Source of the DNA: a bacterium
Lineage (GTDB): Bacteria; Krumholzibacteriota; Krumholzibacteria; LZORAL124-64-63
Length of the DNA: 5,302 nt
Direction: 5' to 3'
Assembly (NCBI GenBank): GCA_016873405.1
Contig: VGXH01000178.1
Location: 1-5,302 of the forward strand
The position numbers and the translations under genes are program-made. Shown here one piece after another: positions 1 through 5,302 of this stretch (its first letter is position 1; every line of letters starts with the position of its first letter). The notes beneath the pieces are model-generated. The model made no database searches and had not been told where the DNA came from. It was given only the letters and a program-made list of their open reading frames with translations.

Positions 1-1405
1 CCCCGACGGGCTTCGTGCCGAACAGGCCGGACTGGAGCACGAAGTTGTCCATCCAGGCGCCGCCGTTCTTGTTTTCCCGCGCGAAGAGGTCCGTGTAGAA
101 CAGGGCCAGCTGCGAGCCGTCATGATCGATGACGTCGTAGACGCGCACGTCCTCGTGGTAGACGGGCAGGTCGTGGCGCTCGCGGAGCCCCAGGCCGTAG
201 AGCCGCTCCGCGGCGTGGAAGACGCCGTCCCGCAGCACGCGGCTCAGCTCGAAGTAGGGCTCCAGGGCCGCGCCGTCCAGATCGTACTTCGCGCGGCGCA
301 CCTGCTCGGCGTAGAAGTCCCAGTCCCAGGGCGCCAGCTCGAAGCCGCCGCCCTGAGCGTCGATCAACTGCCCGATCGCCGCGGCCTCGGCGCCGGCGTT
401 GGCCACGGCCGGCGGCGCGAGGCGGGCCAGGAACGCGTCGACGGCTTCCGGCGTGCGCGCCATCTGGTCCTCCAGCACCCAGGCCGCGTAGCTGGGGTAG
501 CCCAGCAGCGCGGCCTTGCGCGCGCGCAGGCCGGCCAGCCCGGTGACCAGCTCGCGCGTGTCGTTGCTGTCGCCGCGGCAGGCGCGGTCCCAGGCGGCGG
601 CGAACAGCCTCTCGCGCGTGGCGCGGTCCGTCAGCGAGGCCAGGCGCGGCTGCTGCGTCGTGTTCCGCAGGGTCAGCAGCCACCGGTCCGCCAGGCCGCG
701 CGCGGCGGCGGCCGCGGCGGCGGCCTCGACCTCGGCCGGGGCCAGGCCGGCCAGCGCCGCGGCGTCGTCGACCACCAGCGCGCCCTGCTTCGTGGCCTCG
801 AGCAGGCGGATGGCGAAGCGCGTGCTGAGGTCCGCCTCCTGCTCGTTCAGGCGCCGCAGCTGCTCCTTCTGCGCGTCGGGCAGGCGGGCGCCGGCGCGCA
901 CGAAGGCGCGGTGCCAGTACTCCAGCAGGTGCGCCGACTCGGCGTCCAGACCCAGCCCGTCGCGGCGCTGATGCACGGCTTCCACGCGCGCGAACAGGCG
1001 CCCGTCCAGCAGGAGCGCGTCGCGATGGGCGGCCAGGCGCGGCGCCATCTCCTGCTGCACCGCCTGCAGCTCCGGATCGGTGTTGGCCGAGGTCAGCGCG
1101 CCGAACACCAGGCTGACGCCGCGCAGCTGCCAGCCGGCGCGCTCGAGGGCCACCAGCGTGTTGTCGAACGTCGGGACCGCCGGGTCGGTGGCGATCGCCT
1201 CCAGCTCGTCCAGGTGGGCGCGCATCGCGGCCGCGAACGCGGGGGCGAAGTCGGCCGTCGTGATGCGGTCGAAGGCCGGCGCGCCCAGCGGCAGCGGGCT
1301 CGGCTCCAGGAGCGGGTTGGGGCGGGCGGCGTCGGCGGCGCCCGCCTCGCTGAAGGCGCAGCAGAAGGCCAGGCCCAGCAGGCCGGGCGCGAAGCGGCGG
1401 ATCAT
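1..1405 (-). CDS. dcp: Peptidyl-dipeptidase Dcp-like, M3 family, exported; 3' end missing
   Basis: Exported zinc metallopeptidase expected to release dipeptides from the C-terminus of oligopeptides, probably in the periplasm. The visible 468 residues cover the N-terminal helical part of an M3 peptidase and stop in the conserved segment with ENKNGGAWMDNF (444-455) and GTKPV (463-467), which in this family precedes the zinc site; the HEFGH motif should lie a few dozen codons beyond the left edge, so catalytic residues cannot be checked. GGAWMDNFVLQS followed by GTKPV favours Dcp over oligopeptidase A. Residues 1-23 look like a signal peptide: an Arg pair, a hydrophobic stretch around residues 5-18, and AGA at 21-23 before a likely signal peptidase I cut. 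Family members run to about 680-720 residues, so roughly a third is missing. The ATG at 1405 is chosen for its Shine-Dalgarno and because it puts the signal sequence at the N-terminus. An in-frame ATG at 1534 would add 43 residues. It follows metG by 144 bases on the same strand. Confidence 0.9.
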   Translation of the reverse strand, partial: MIRRFAPGLLGLAFCCAFSEAGAADAARPNPLLEPSPLPLGAPAFDRITTADFAPAFAAAMRAHLDELEAIATDPAVPTFDNTLVALERAGWQLRGVSLVFGALTSANTDPELQAVQQEMAPRLAAHRDALLLDGRLFARVEAVHQRRDGLGLDAESAHLLEYWHRAFVRAGARLPDAQKEQLRRLNEQEADLSTRFAIRLLEATKQGALVVDDAAALAGLAPAEVEAAAAAAAARGLADRWLLTLRNTTQQPRLASLTDRATRERLFAAAWDRACRGDSNDTRELVTGLAGLRARKAALLGYPSYAAWVLEDQMARTPEAVDAFLARLAPPAVANAGAEAAAIGQLIDAQGGGFELAPWDWDFYAEQVRRAKYDLDGAALEPYFELSRVLRDGVFHAAERLYGLGLRERHDLPVYHEDVRVYDVIDHDGSQLALFYTDLFARENKNGGAWMDNFVLQSGLFGTKPVG

Positions 1406-1413
1406 CGTCGGTT

Positions 1414-1419
1414 CTCCTT
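1414..1419 (-). promoter_or_regulatory. Ribosome binding site of the dcp-like gene
   Basis: On the minus strand AAGGAG lies eight bases upstream of the ATG at 1405. It is a near-consensus Shine-Dalgarno and decides the start against the longer in-frame alternative at 1534, which has only a shorter GGAG six bases upstream. Confidence 0.8.
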
Positions 1420-1549
1420 CGGGCGCGGGGTGGTTCTCGGCGGACGGAACGCCGGCCCGCGACGCCCGTCCGTTCGCTCTGTCTTCGTCGCGCCTTGCCG
1501 AGCGCCGGGATGACCCGCCGAAAGAGCCGCGCATTTCCGACTCCGGACA

Positions 1550-3262
1550 CTAGTCGGCGATGAGCCTCCGCAGCCGCTCGACCTCGCGGGCGATCACCTC
1601 GTCCTCCAGACGCGGGAACAGGATCTCCGGCCGGCCCAGCCCGCGGCCGGCGGGGATCGGCTTTGTCGTCTCCGCCCAGCCGCCCTGCCACAGCGGCGTC
1701 TCCAGGCCCAGCCAGGCCCACACCTTCTCCATCGCGAACGGCACCACCGGCGCCAGCATCACCGCCAGGTGGCGGATGATCTGCACGGCCACGCCCAGGC
1801 TCTGCTCGCAGCGCGGCAGGTCGTCCTTGCGCGTGCGGAACGGCGCCGACTCGTCGAAGTAGCGGTTGCCGACCTGGCCGGCGTGGAAGGCGGCCTCCAG
1901 CGCGTTCTTGATCTCGAACTTCTCGAGCGCGGCGGCCCAGGCCGCCAGATCCGCTTCGACCTCCTGCAGCGCCTGGCGGTCCAGGTCGGTCAACGCCGCC
2001 TCGGACCACTGCGGCACGCGGCCCTCGAAGTACTTGTGGATGAAGGTCAGGACGCGGTTGATCAGGTTGCCGAAGTTGTTCCCGAGCTCGTTGTTGTTGC
2101 GCGCCTGGAAGCCCTCCCAGGTGAAGTTCATGTCGCGCGTCTCGGGCAGGTTGCGCGCCAGCGTGTAGCGCAGCGGGTCCGGCCGGAACGATTGCAGGTA
2201 TTCCGGCAGCCAGACCGCGAAGCCGCGGCTCGTCGACAGCTTGCGGCCCTCGAGGTTGAGGAACTCGTTGGCCGGCACGTCGTCCGGCAGCACCCAGTCC
2301 TGACTGTGCACCATCAGCATCGCCGGGAACATCAGCGCGTGGAAGAAGATGTTGTCCTTGCCGATGAAGTGCACCAGGCGCGTGGAGGAGTCCTGCCACC
2401 AGGTCCGCCAGAGGGCGGCGTCGCCCTGCGCGGCGGCCCATTCGCGCGTGGCGGAGACGTAGCCGATGGGCGCCTCGAACCAGACGTAGAAGACCTTGCC
2501 CTCGTGGTCCGGCAGCGGCACCGGCACGCCCCAGCCCAGGTCGCGCGTGACGGCACGGTCGTCCAGGCCGTCGGCGAACCAGCCGCGGCAGTACTGACGC
2601 ACGTTGTCCTTCCATTCCGGGTGCCCGTCCAGCCACGCCTGCAGCCGCTCCTGGAAGCGGCCGAGCGGCAGGAACCAGTGCGTGGTGTCGCGCAGCTCCA
2701 GCGGCGAATTGTCCAGCACGTTGCGCGGCTCGATCAGCTGCGTCGGGTCCAGGCTGGTGCCGCAGGCCTCGCACTGGTCGCCGCGCGCGCCGTTCGAGCC
2801 GCACTTGGGGCACGTGCCCTCGATGTAGCGGTCGGCCAGGAAGCGCTGCTGGCTGGGGCTGTAGAACTGCTTGGTCGTCTTCCGGACCAGCAGGCCCTGC
2901 CGGTGCAGATCCAGGAAGAACTCCTGGCTGGTCTCGGTGTGGACCGGGCGGCTGGTCTGGCTGAAGTTGTCGAACGAGATGCCGAAGGCGGCGAACGAGT
3001 CGCGGATCGAGGCGTGGTTGGCATCGACCAGCTGCTTGGGCGTGATGCCCTGCTTCTCGGCCGCGAGCGTGATCGGCACGCCGTACTCGTCGGTCCCGCA
3101 GATGTAGAGGACCGGCTCGCCGCGCAGCCGCAGATAGCGCACGAAGATGTCCGCCGGCAGGTAGGCTCCCGCCAGGTGGCCCAGGTGGATGTCGCCGTTC
3201 GCGTAGGGCAGCGCGCTGGTCACCAGCGTCCGCGCGAAGGTCTTGCCGCTCGGCGTCTGCAC
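1550..3262 (-). CDS. metG: Methionyl-tRNA synthetase, type 1, short form without C-terminal tRNA-binding domain
   Basis: Cytoplasmic class I aminoacyl-tRNA synthetase that charges tRNA(Met) with methionine using ATP. The 570-residue product shows the family motifs in order: SALPYANGDIHLGHLAGAY with the HIGH-type motif HLGH at 26-29; CGTDEYG at 55-61; a zinc knuckle with Cys151, Cys154, Cys164 and Cys167; WGVPVPLP at 244-251 and YVWFEAPIGY at 259-268; GKDNIFFH at 301-308; and KLSTS at 341-345 in the KMSKS position, followed by the helical anticodon-binding region. Thr344 replaces the second lysine of KMSKS. The protein ends about 20 residues after the RPEILFPRLED segment, where E. coli MetG (677 residues) continues through a linker into the EMAPII/Trbp111-like domain; that domain is absent. 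The GTG at 3262 is chosen because GGGAG lies seven bases upstream and homology begins directly after it. An in-frame ATG at 3352 is rejected because it sits inside a terminator-like hairpin and adds a Pro/Arg-rich stretch with no family resemblance. The stop is TAG at 1552-1550. Confidence 0.96.
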   Translation of the reverse strand: MQTPSGKTFARTLVTSALPYANGDIHLGHLAGAYLPADIFVRYLRLRGEPVLYICGTDEYGVPITLAAEKQGITPKQLVDANHASIRDSFAAFGISFDNFSQTSRPVHTETSQEFFLDLHRQGLLVRKTTKQFYSPSQQRFLADRYIEGTCPKCGSNGARGDQCEACGTSLDPTQLIEPRNVLDNSPLELRDTTHWFLPLGRFQERLQAWLDGHPEWKDNVRQYCRGWFADGLDDRAVTRDLGWGVPVPLPDHEGKVFYVWFEAPIGYVSATREWAAAQGDAALWRTWWQDSSTRLVHFIGKDNIFFHALMFPAMLMVHSQDWVLPDDVPANEFLNLEGRKLSTSRGFAVWLPEYLQSFRPDPLRYTLARNLPETRDMNFTWEGFQARNNNELGNNFGNLINRVLTFIHKYFEGRVPQWSEAALTDLDRQALQEVEADLAAWAAALEKFEIKNALEAAFHAGQVGNRYFDESAPFRTRKDDLPRCEQSLGVAVQIIRHLAVMLAPVVPFAMEKVWAWLGLETPLWQGGWAETTKPIPAGRGLGRPEILFPRLEDEVIAREVERLRRLIAD

Positions 3263-3269
3263 GTCAGGT

Positions 3270-3274
3270 CTCCC
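3270..3274 (-). promoter_or_regulatory. Ribosome binding site of metG (GTG start)
   Basis: GGGAG on the minus strand is seven bases upstream of the GTG at 3262-3260. It supports the non-ATG start for metG over upstream ATG codons in the same frame. Confidence 0.7.
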
Positions 3275-3325
3275 GGGTCGCAAGCGGGGAGGGGCGGGCC
3301 CGGCGGCGCCGGCCCGGCAGCGAAA

Positions 3326-3363
3326 GAAGCGACAGGACGCCGGCGGGGGCATCCTGTCGCTTC
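3326..3363 (-). terminator. Probable intrinsic terminator between the M61-like gene and metG
   Basis: A perfect 12-bp inverted repeat: GAAGCGACAGGA at 3326-3337 and its reverse complement at 3352-3363, separated by a 14-base GC-rich loop. It begins 16 bases past the TAG stop (3382-3380) of the upstream peptidase gene. On the minus strand the stem is followed by TTTCG, so with the stem end the run reads CTTCTTTCG, a modest pyrimidine/U tract. It most likely ends or attenuates the peptidase transcript and separates it from metG. The short U tract lowers certainty; it could instead be a stabilising 3' hairpin or a leader element of metG. Confidence 0.6.
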
Positions 3364-3379
3364 GCCGTCCGTCGGCAAT

Positions 3380-5023
3380 CTACAGCAGGCTCCCCGGCGG
3401 CGGCAAGGCGGTTTTGCCGTAGACGTAGGTGTCCAGCCAGGCGCCGCAGCGCACGCCGGTCGAGGCCTCGATCACGGCTTCCAGGCGTTCGCGCGTCAGC
3501 GACTGGCCGCGGTGCTCGCGGTACAGCCGCCGCAGGACATCGTCCAAGGGACGCGTCCGGCCGCTGGCGCGCGCCAGCATCTCGTCCAGGGCCACGCAGG
3601 CGGTGACGGCGCCCGCGTAGCCGTAGCGCACCTGCTCGCCGCCGGCCATGACCTCGGCGGCCGCGTCGGCGACCGACAGGCGCCCGAGCAGGCTGTTGTT
3701 CGCGTAGTCGCGGTCCAGGCGCGCCCCCAGCACCCCCCGCGCGTGGTCCGGGCGCCAGATGCCGGCGGCGGTCAGCATGCGCGCCGCATACCAGGTGGTG
3801 GCGCCCTCGGTGAACCAGAGCATCGACGGCTCGGTCTGGCGGACGGCCTCGCCCAGCCAGCCGTGGAACATCTCGTGCGCGATCACGCTGGACGCCTGAT
3901 CCTCGAGCAGGCCCCAGGTGGTCTCGCGATCCAACATGACCAGCACCGAGCTGCCGGTATGCACGCCGTAGACATCGAAGCGCTCGTCGCCGGTGAAAAC
4001 GTTGGCCGACAGCAGCACGGTGATCTGGTCCGAGGGCGCCGAGCCGAAGAAGGCCATCTCGGTGCGGGCGATGCGGCGCACCAGGTCCAGCGCGGCCTCG
4101 TCGGCGAACAGCCACTGGCGATCGGTCGCCAACTGCACCACGCAGTCCCCGGCCTGCGCCGCGAGCGTGCGGATGTCCCCGCAGACCAGCAGCGCGTTGT
4201 TCAGGTCCGCCAGGTCGCGCGGCCGGTAGACCAGGTTGGCCGGCACCGGGGCCACGGCCGCGGGCACCTCGCCGGCGGCCGGGACCGGCAGTCCTGCCGC
4301 CGGGCGGAAACCCTGCCCGAAGCCGAGGCTGGCGCGGCCCGGGTCGGCGACCCTGCCGGCGGTCGCGACAGGCCCGCCTTCGCGGACCAGCGCCGGCCAC
4401 GGCACCAGCAGCGGCAGGCGGGCCGGGTTGTGCACCAGCAGGACCAGGCCTGCGACCGGCACGCCCAGCGGTTCCAGGAAGATCTCGAACCCTGCCGCGC
4501 GCACGCCGCCGGCCACCGGCGTCGAGATGTGACGCCGCACGTCCTGCTCGCGGCCCGGGGTGCGCCGAAGGTCCAGGCTGTAGACGAGGCCGGCGCGGCG
4601 GCTGCCGCGCGTTTCCAGGCACCAGCCGTCGGGCGAGACCTGCACGCGCAGCGGCCGCAGTTGACGGCCGTCCGGTGACAGCTCGTGGGCGACCGGATCG
4701 CCCGCGCGCACGCCGCCCCGCGGCCCGCCGAGCACGCCCGGCGGCAGCGCCAGGTCCAGCCGGTCGGGCAGGTCGCCTTCGCACACGAGCGTGATCACCA
4801 GCCGACCGTCCGCCGCCTCGGCCAGGTCCAGTTCGTAGGTCAGCTTGACCGGCGTCGCCTCGCGCGACCGGCCCACGGTGAGCCAGGTGAGCGCCAGCGT
4901 CGCCGCCAGCGCGCCCAGGCGGATCCAGCGCCAGTGCCGGAATCCGGCCCGCGCCGGGGTCGCCGGAGCCCCGCCGCGGCGGGCCACATAGCGCTGCAGT
5001 GCGGTTTGCCTCGGTCTGGGCAT
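3380..5023 (-). CDS. Membrane-anchored M61-like (gluzincin) metallopeptidase
   Basis: Predicted zinc peptidase, 547 residues. Residues 1-33 are rich in Arg and are followed by one hydrophobic segment at about 34-50, a signal anchor that should leave the rest outside the cytoplasmic membrane. Residues 57-190 are beta-rich and resemble the N-terminal domain of M61 peptidases. A Pro/Ala-rich stretch spans about 240-262. The catalytic site is HEMFH at 383-387 with Glu406 in WFTEGATTWYA, giving HEXXH-X18-E, the gluzincin zinc site shared by M1 and M61. The C-terminal pattern YGYAGAVTACVALDEML (467-483), PLDDVLRRLY (492-501) and WLDTYVYGKTALP (529-541) fits M61 better than M1. The M1 GAMEN motif is not seen and the M61 PDZ domain is absent. 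Six cysteines (81, 135, 281, 294, 476, 526) fall in the exported part and could form disulfides. The substrate is unknown; M61 enzymes include glycyl aminopeptidases. The ATG at 5023 has only a weak Shine-Dalgarno. In-frame upstream ATGs (for example 5173) would add a low-complexity, probably untranslated extension. Confidence 0.8.
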   Translation of the reverse strand: MPRPRQTALQRYVARRGGAPATPARAGFRHWRWIRLGALAATLALTWLTVGRSREATPVKLTYELDLAEAADGRLVITLVCEGDLPDRLDLALPPGVLGGPRGGVRAGDPVAHELSPDGRQLRPLRVQVSPDGWCLETRGSRRAGLVYSLDLRRTPGREQDVRRHISTPVAGGVRAAGFEIFLEPLGVPVAGLVLLVHNPARLPLLVPWPALVREGGPVATAGRVADPGRASLGFGQGFRPAAGLPVPAAGEVPAAVAPVPANLVYRPRDLADLNNALLVCGDIRTLAAQAGDCVVQLATDRQWLFADEAALDLVRRIARTEMAFFGSAPSDQITVLLSANVFTGDERFDVYGVHTGSSVLVMLDRETTWGLLEDQASSVIAHEMFHGWLGEAVRQTEPSMLWFTEGATTWYAARMLTAAGIWRPDHARGVLGARLDRDYANNSLLGRLSVADAAAEVMAGGEQVRYGYAGAVTACVALDEMLARASGRTRPLDDVLRRLYREHRGQSLTRERLEAVIEASTGVRCGAWLDTYVYGKTALPPPGSLL

Positions 5024-5047
5024 CGCCGTTCCCGTCTTCGCACGCCG

Positions 5048-5081
5048 ACCGGCCCGCCCCTGCGCGGGGGGCGTGGCCGGT
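5048..5081. repeat. Strong GC-rich hairpin in the leader of the M61-like gene
   Basis: ACCGGCC at 5048-5054 pairs with GGCCGGT at 5075-5081, and CGCCCC at 5055-5060 pairs with GGGGCG at 5068-5073. This gives a 13-bp stem with a single bulged base (5074) and a 7-base loop. It ends 24 bases before the ATG at 5023, so it would lie in the untranslated leader of the peptidase mRNA. Read on the plus strand it is followed by TTGTTCCC, only a weak T tract. It could be an mRNA leader structure, an attenuator, or a terminator-like barrier. Confidence 0.55.
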
Positions 5082-5082
5082 T

Positions 5083-5110
5083 GTTCCCGATCGTTCCCCG
5101 TGGTTTCCCG
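5083..5110. repeat. Three GTTCCC-type motifs at exact 10-bp spacing
   Basis: On the plus strand GTTCCCG begins at 5083, GTTCCCC at 5093 and GTTTCCC at 5103, so three near-identical heptamers recur every 10 bases, about one helical turn. A fourth GTTCCCG occurs at 5028, five bases upstream of the M61-like start codon. The array lies between the sigma-54-like match and the leader hairpin. Same-face phasing is what a cooperative DNA-binding protein would use, but no bound factor is known and three short copies could be chance. Confidence 0.4.
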
Positions 5111-5145
5111 CGCTGCCGCGCGCCCGCCACCGCTCTCGCGGGGTT

Positions 5146-5160
5146 GCAACCGTCGTGCCG
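5146..5160 (-). promoter_or_regulatory. Candidate sigma-54 (-24/-12) promoter for the M61-like gene
   Basis: The minus strand reads CGGCACG-ACGG-TTGCA. The sigma-54 (RpoN) consensus is TGGCACG-N4-TTGCA/T; only the first base differs, and the invariant GG (5159-5158) and GC (5147-5146) are separated by exactly ten bases as required. Transcription would start near 5134, giving a leader of about 110 bases containing the phased repeats and the hairpin, and excluding the upstream start codons of the peptidase gene. The -12 element lies inside the palindrome GGTTGCAACC (5142-5151). No activator gene is visible in the window, and a chance match in GC-rich DNA is possible. Confidence 0.4.
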
Positions 5161-5231
5161 CGCAAGGGCGCATGCGATCCGCCCGCGGACGCAACGGGCG
5201 CGCAGGGTGGGCGACGGTGTCGGCATGCCCT

Positions 5232-5302
5232 ATGATGGCGCCGCCTGGCGGCGGGGTCCGCGTGCTGGCGCTCGAGGCGGCGCCTGCCGGCGTCACGGTG
5301 GG
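5232..5302 (+). CDS. Start of a divergent plus-strand gene, function unknown (3' end outside window)
   Basis: Tandem ATG codons at 5232 and 5235 open a frame running to the right edge, translating as MMAPPGGGVRVLALEAAPAG and then VTVG. The stretch after residue 8 has G or C in nearly every third codon position and reads as a beta strand plus loop, unlike the Arg/Gly-rich readings of the other frames. The pattern VRVLALEAAPAGVTVG is reminiscent of the first strand of ASKHA-fold proteins such as TsaB (typically MxVLALDTS...), but 24 residues cannot establish this. No strong Shine-Dalgarno precedes either ATG; a GTG at 5217 with AGGG nine bases upstream is an alternative start. If real, the gene is divergent from the M61-like gene with about 210 bases between start codons. 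Confidence 0.4.
   Translation, partial: MMAPPGGGVRVLALEAAPAGVTV

Noticed and set aside
1441..1472. Inverted repeat CGGACGG / CCGTCCG in the metG-dcp spacer as a terminator
   Set aside because: The stem is only 7 bp with an 18-base gap and no T-rich tract on either strand, so it is weak evidence in DNA of this composition.
122..1513. A 463-codon plus-strand frame opposite dcp
   Set aside because: It is antisense to a gene with a clear family match; the translation is low-complexity with no domain pattern or upstream ribosome site.
120..2813. An 897-codon minus-strand frame running across dcp and metG
   Set aside because: It overlaps two strongly supported genes in another frame, runs through the metG stop and the dcp start, and its product is almost entirely Arg, Ala, Gly and Pro.
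3295..3316. GGGCC / GGCCC inverted repeat in the metG leader as a regulatory hairpin or T-box
   Set aside because: Only five base pairs with a mismatched interior. No T-box features such as the conserved TGG-containing bulge or a specifier loop are visible, and the leader is too short.
1769..4678. A 969-codon open frame on the plus strand, longer than any real gene here
   Set aside because: It lies antisense to metG and the M61-like gene, crosses their intergenic hairpin, and its product is a compositionally biased Arg/Gln/Val/Gly-rich sequence with no motif. GC-rich DNA commonly leaves antisense frames open.
5231..5236. TATGAT as a plus-strand -10 box
   Set aside because: No -35-like hexamer lies 16-18 bases upstream and the motif overlaps the probable start codons at 5232-5237.
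5024..5296. N-terminal extension of the M61-like protein to ATGs at 5173 or 5296
   Set aside because: The extra residues are Arg/Pro/Gly-rich low complexity, cover the hairpin and phased repeats, overlap the likely divergent gene start, and would place the membrane anchor deep inside the protein.

Overview
The window is a very GC-rich bacterial segment (by eye around 70% G+C) in which essentially all coding capacity lies on the minus strand. Reading that strand from right to left there are three recognisable genes: a membrane-anchored metallopeptidase of the M61/M1 gluzincin type (5023-3380), methionyl-tRNA synthetase metG (3262-1550), and an exported M3-family peptidyl-dipeptidase resembling Dcp, whose catalytic C-terminus lies beyond the left edge (1405 to 1). 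At the far right edge the first 24 or so codons of a probable divergent plus-strand gene begin near 5232.

The organism cannot be named from this piece. The MetG is a type-1 enzyme with a four-cysteine zinc knuckle and a KLSTS signature in place of KMSKS. From memory, a K-[IL]-S-T-S form with nearby AVWL is typical of Bacteroidetes/FCB-group enzymes, so a high-GC member of the FCB superphylum or a neighbouring uncultured phylum is the best guess. The N-terminal signal sequence on the M3 peptidase and the signal anchor on the M61-like peptidase fit a Gram-negative cell with a periplasm.

Layout. 1-1405: dcp-like gene with a strong Shine-Dalgarno. 1406-1549: a 144-bp spacer with no convincing terminator, so metG and dcp may be co-transcribed. 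1550-3262: metG with a GTG start and good Shine-Dalgarno; the protein stops right after the anticodon-binding region and lacks the usual C-terminal tRNA-binding/dimerisation domain. 3263-3379: spacer carrying a perfect 12-bp-stem hairpin that probably terminates the upstream peptidase gene. 3380-5023: the M61-like peptidase. 5024-5231: a divergent intergenic region, the most structured part of the window, with a sigma-54-like -24/-12 match, three GTTCCC-type motifs at exact 10-bp spacing, and a strong GC-rich hairpin just before the peptidase start.

Functionally this is two cell-envelope peptidases flanking a housekeeping synthetase. I see no mobile element, CRISPR array, RNA gene or defence locus. 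The points most worth following up are the regulatory architecture at 5024-5231, the shortened MetG, and the PDZ-less M61-like peptidase.
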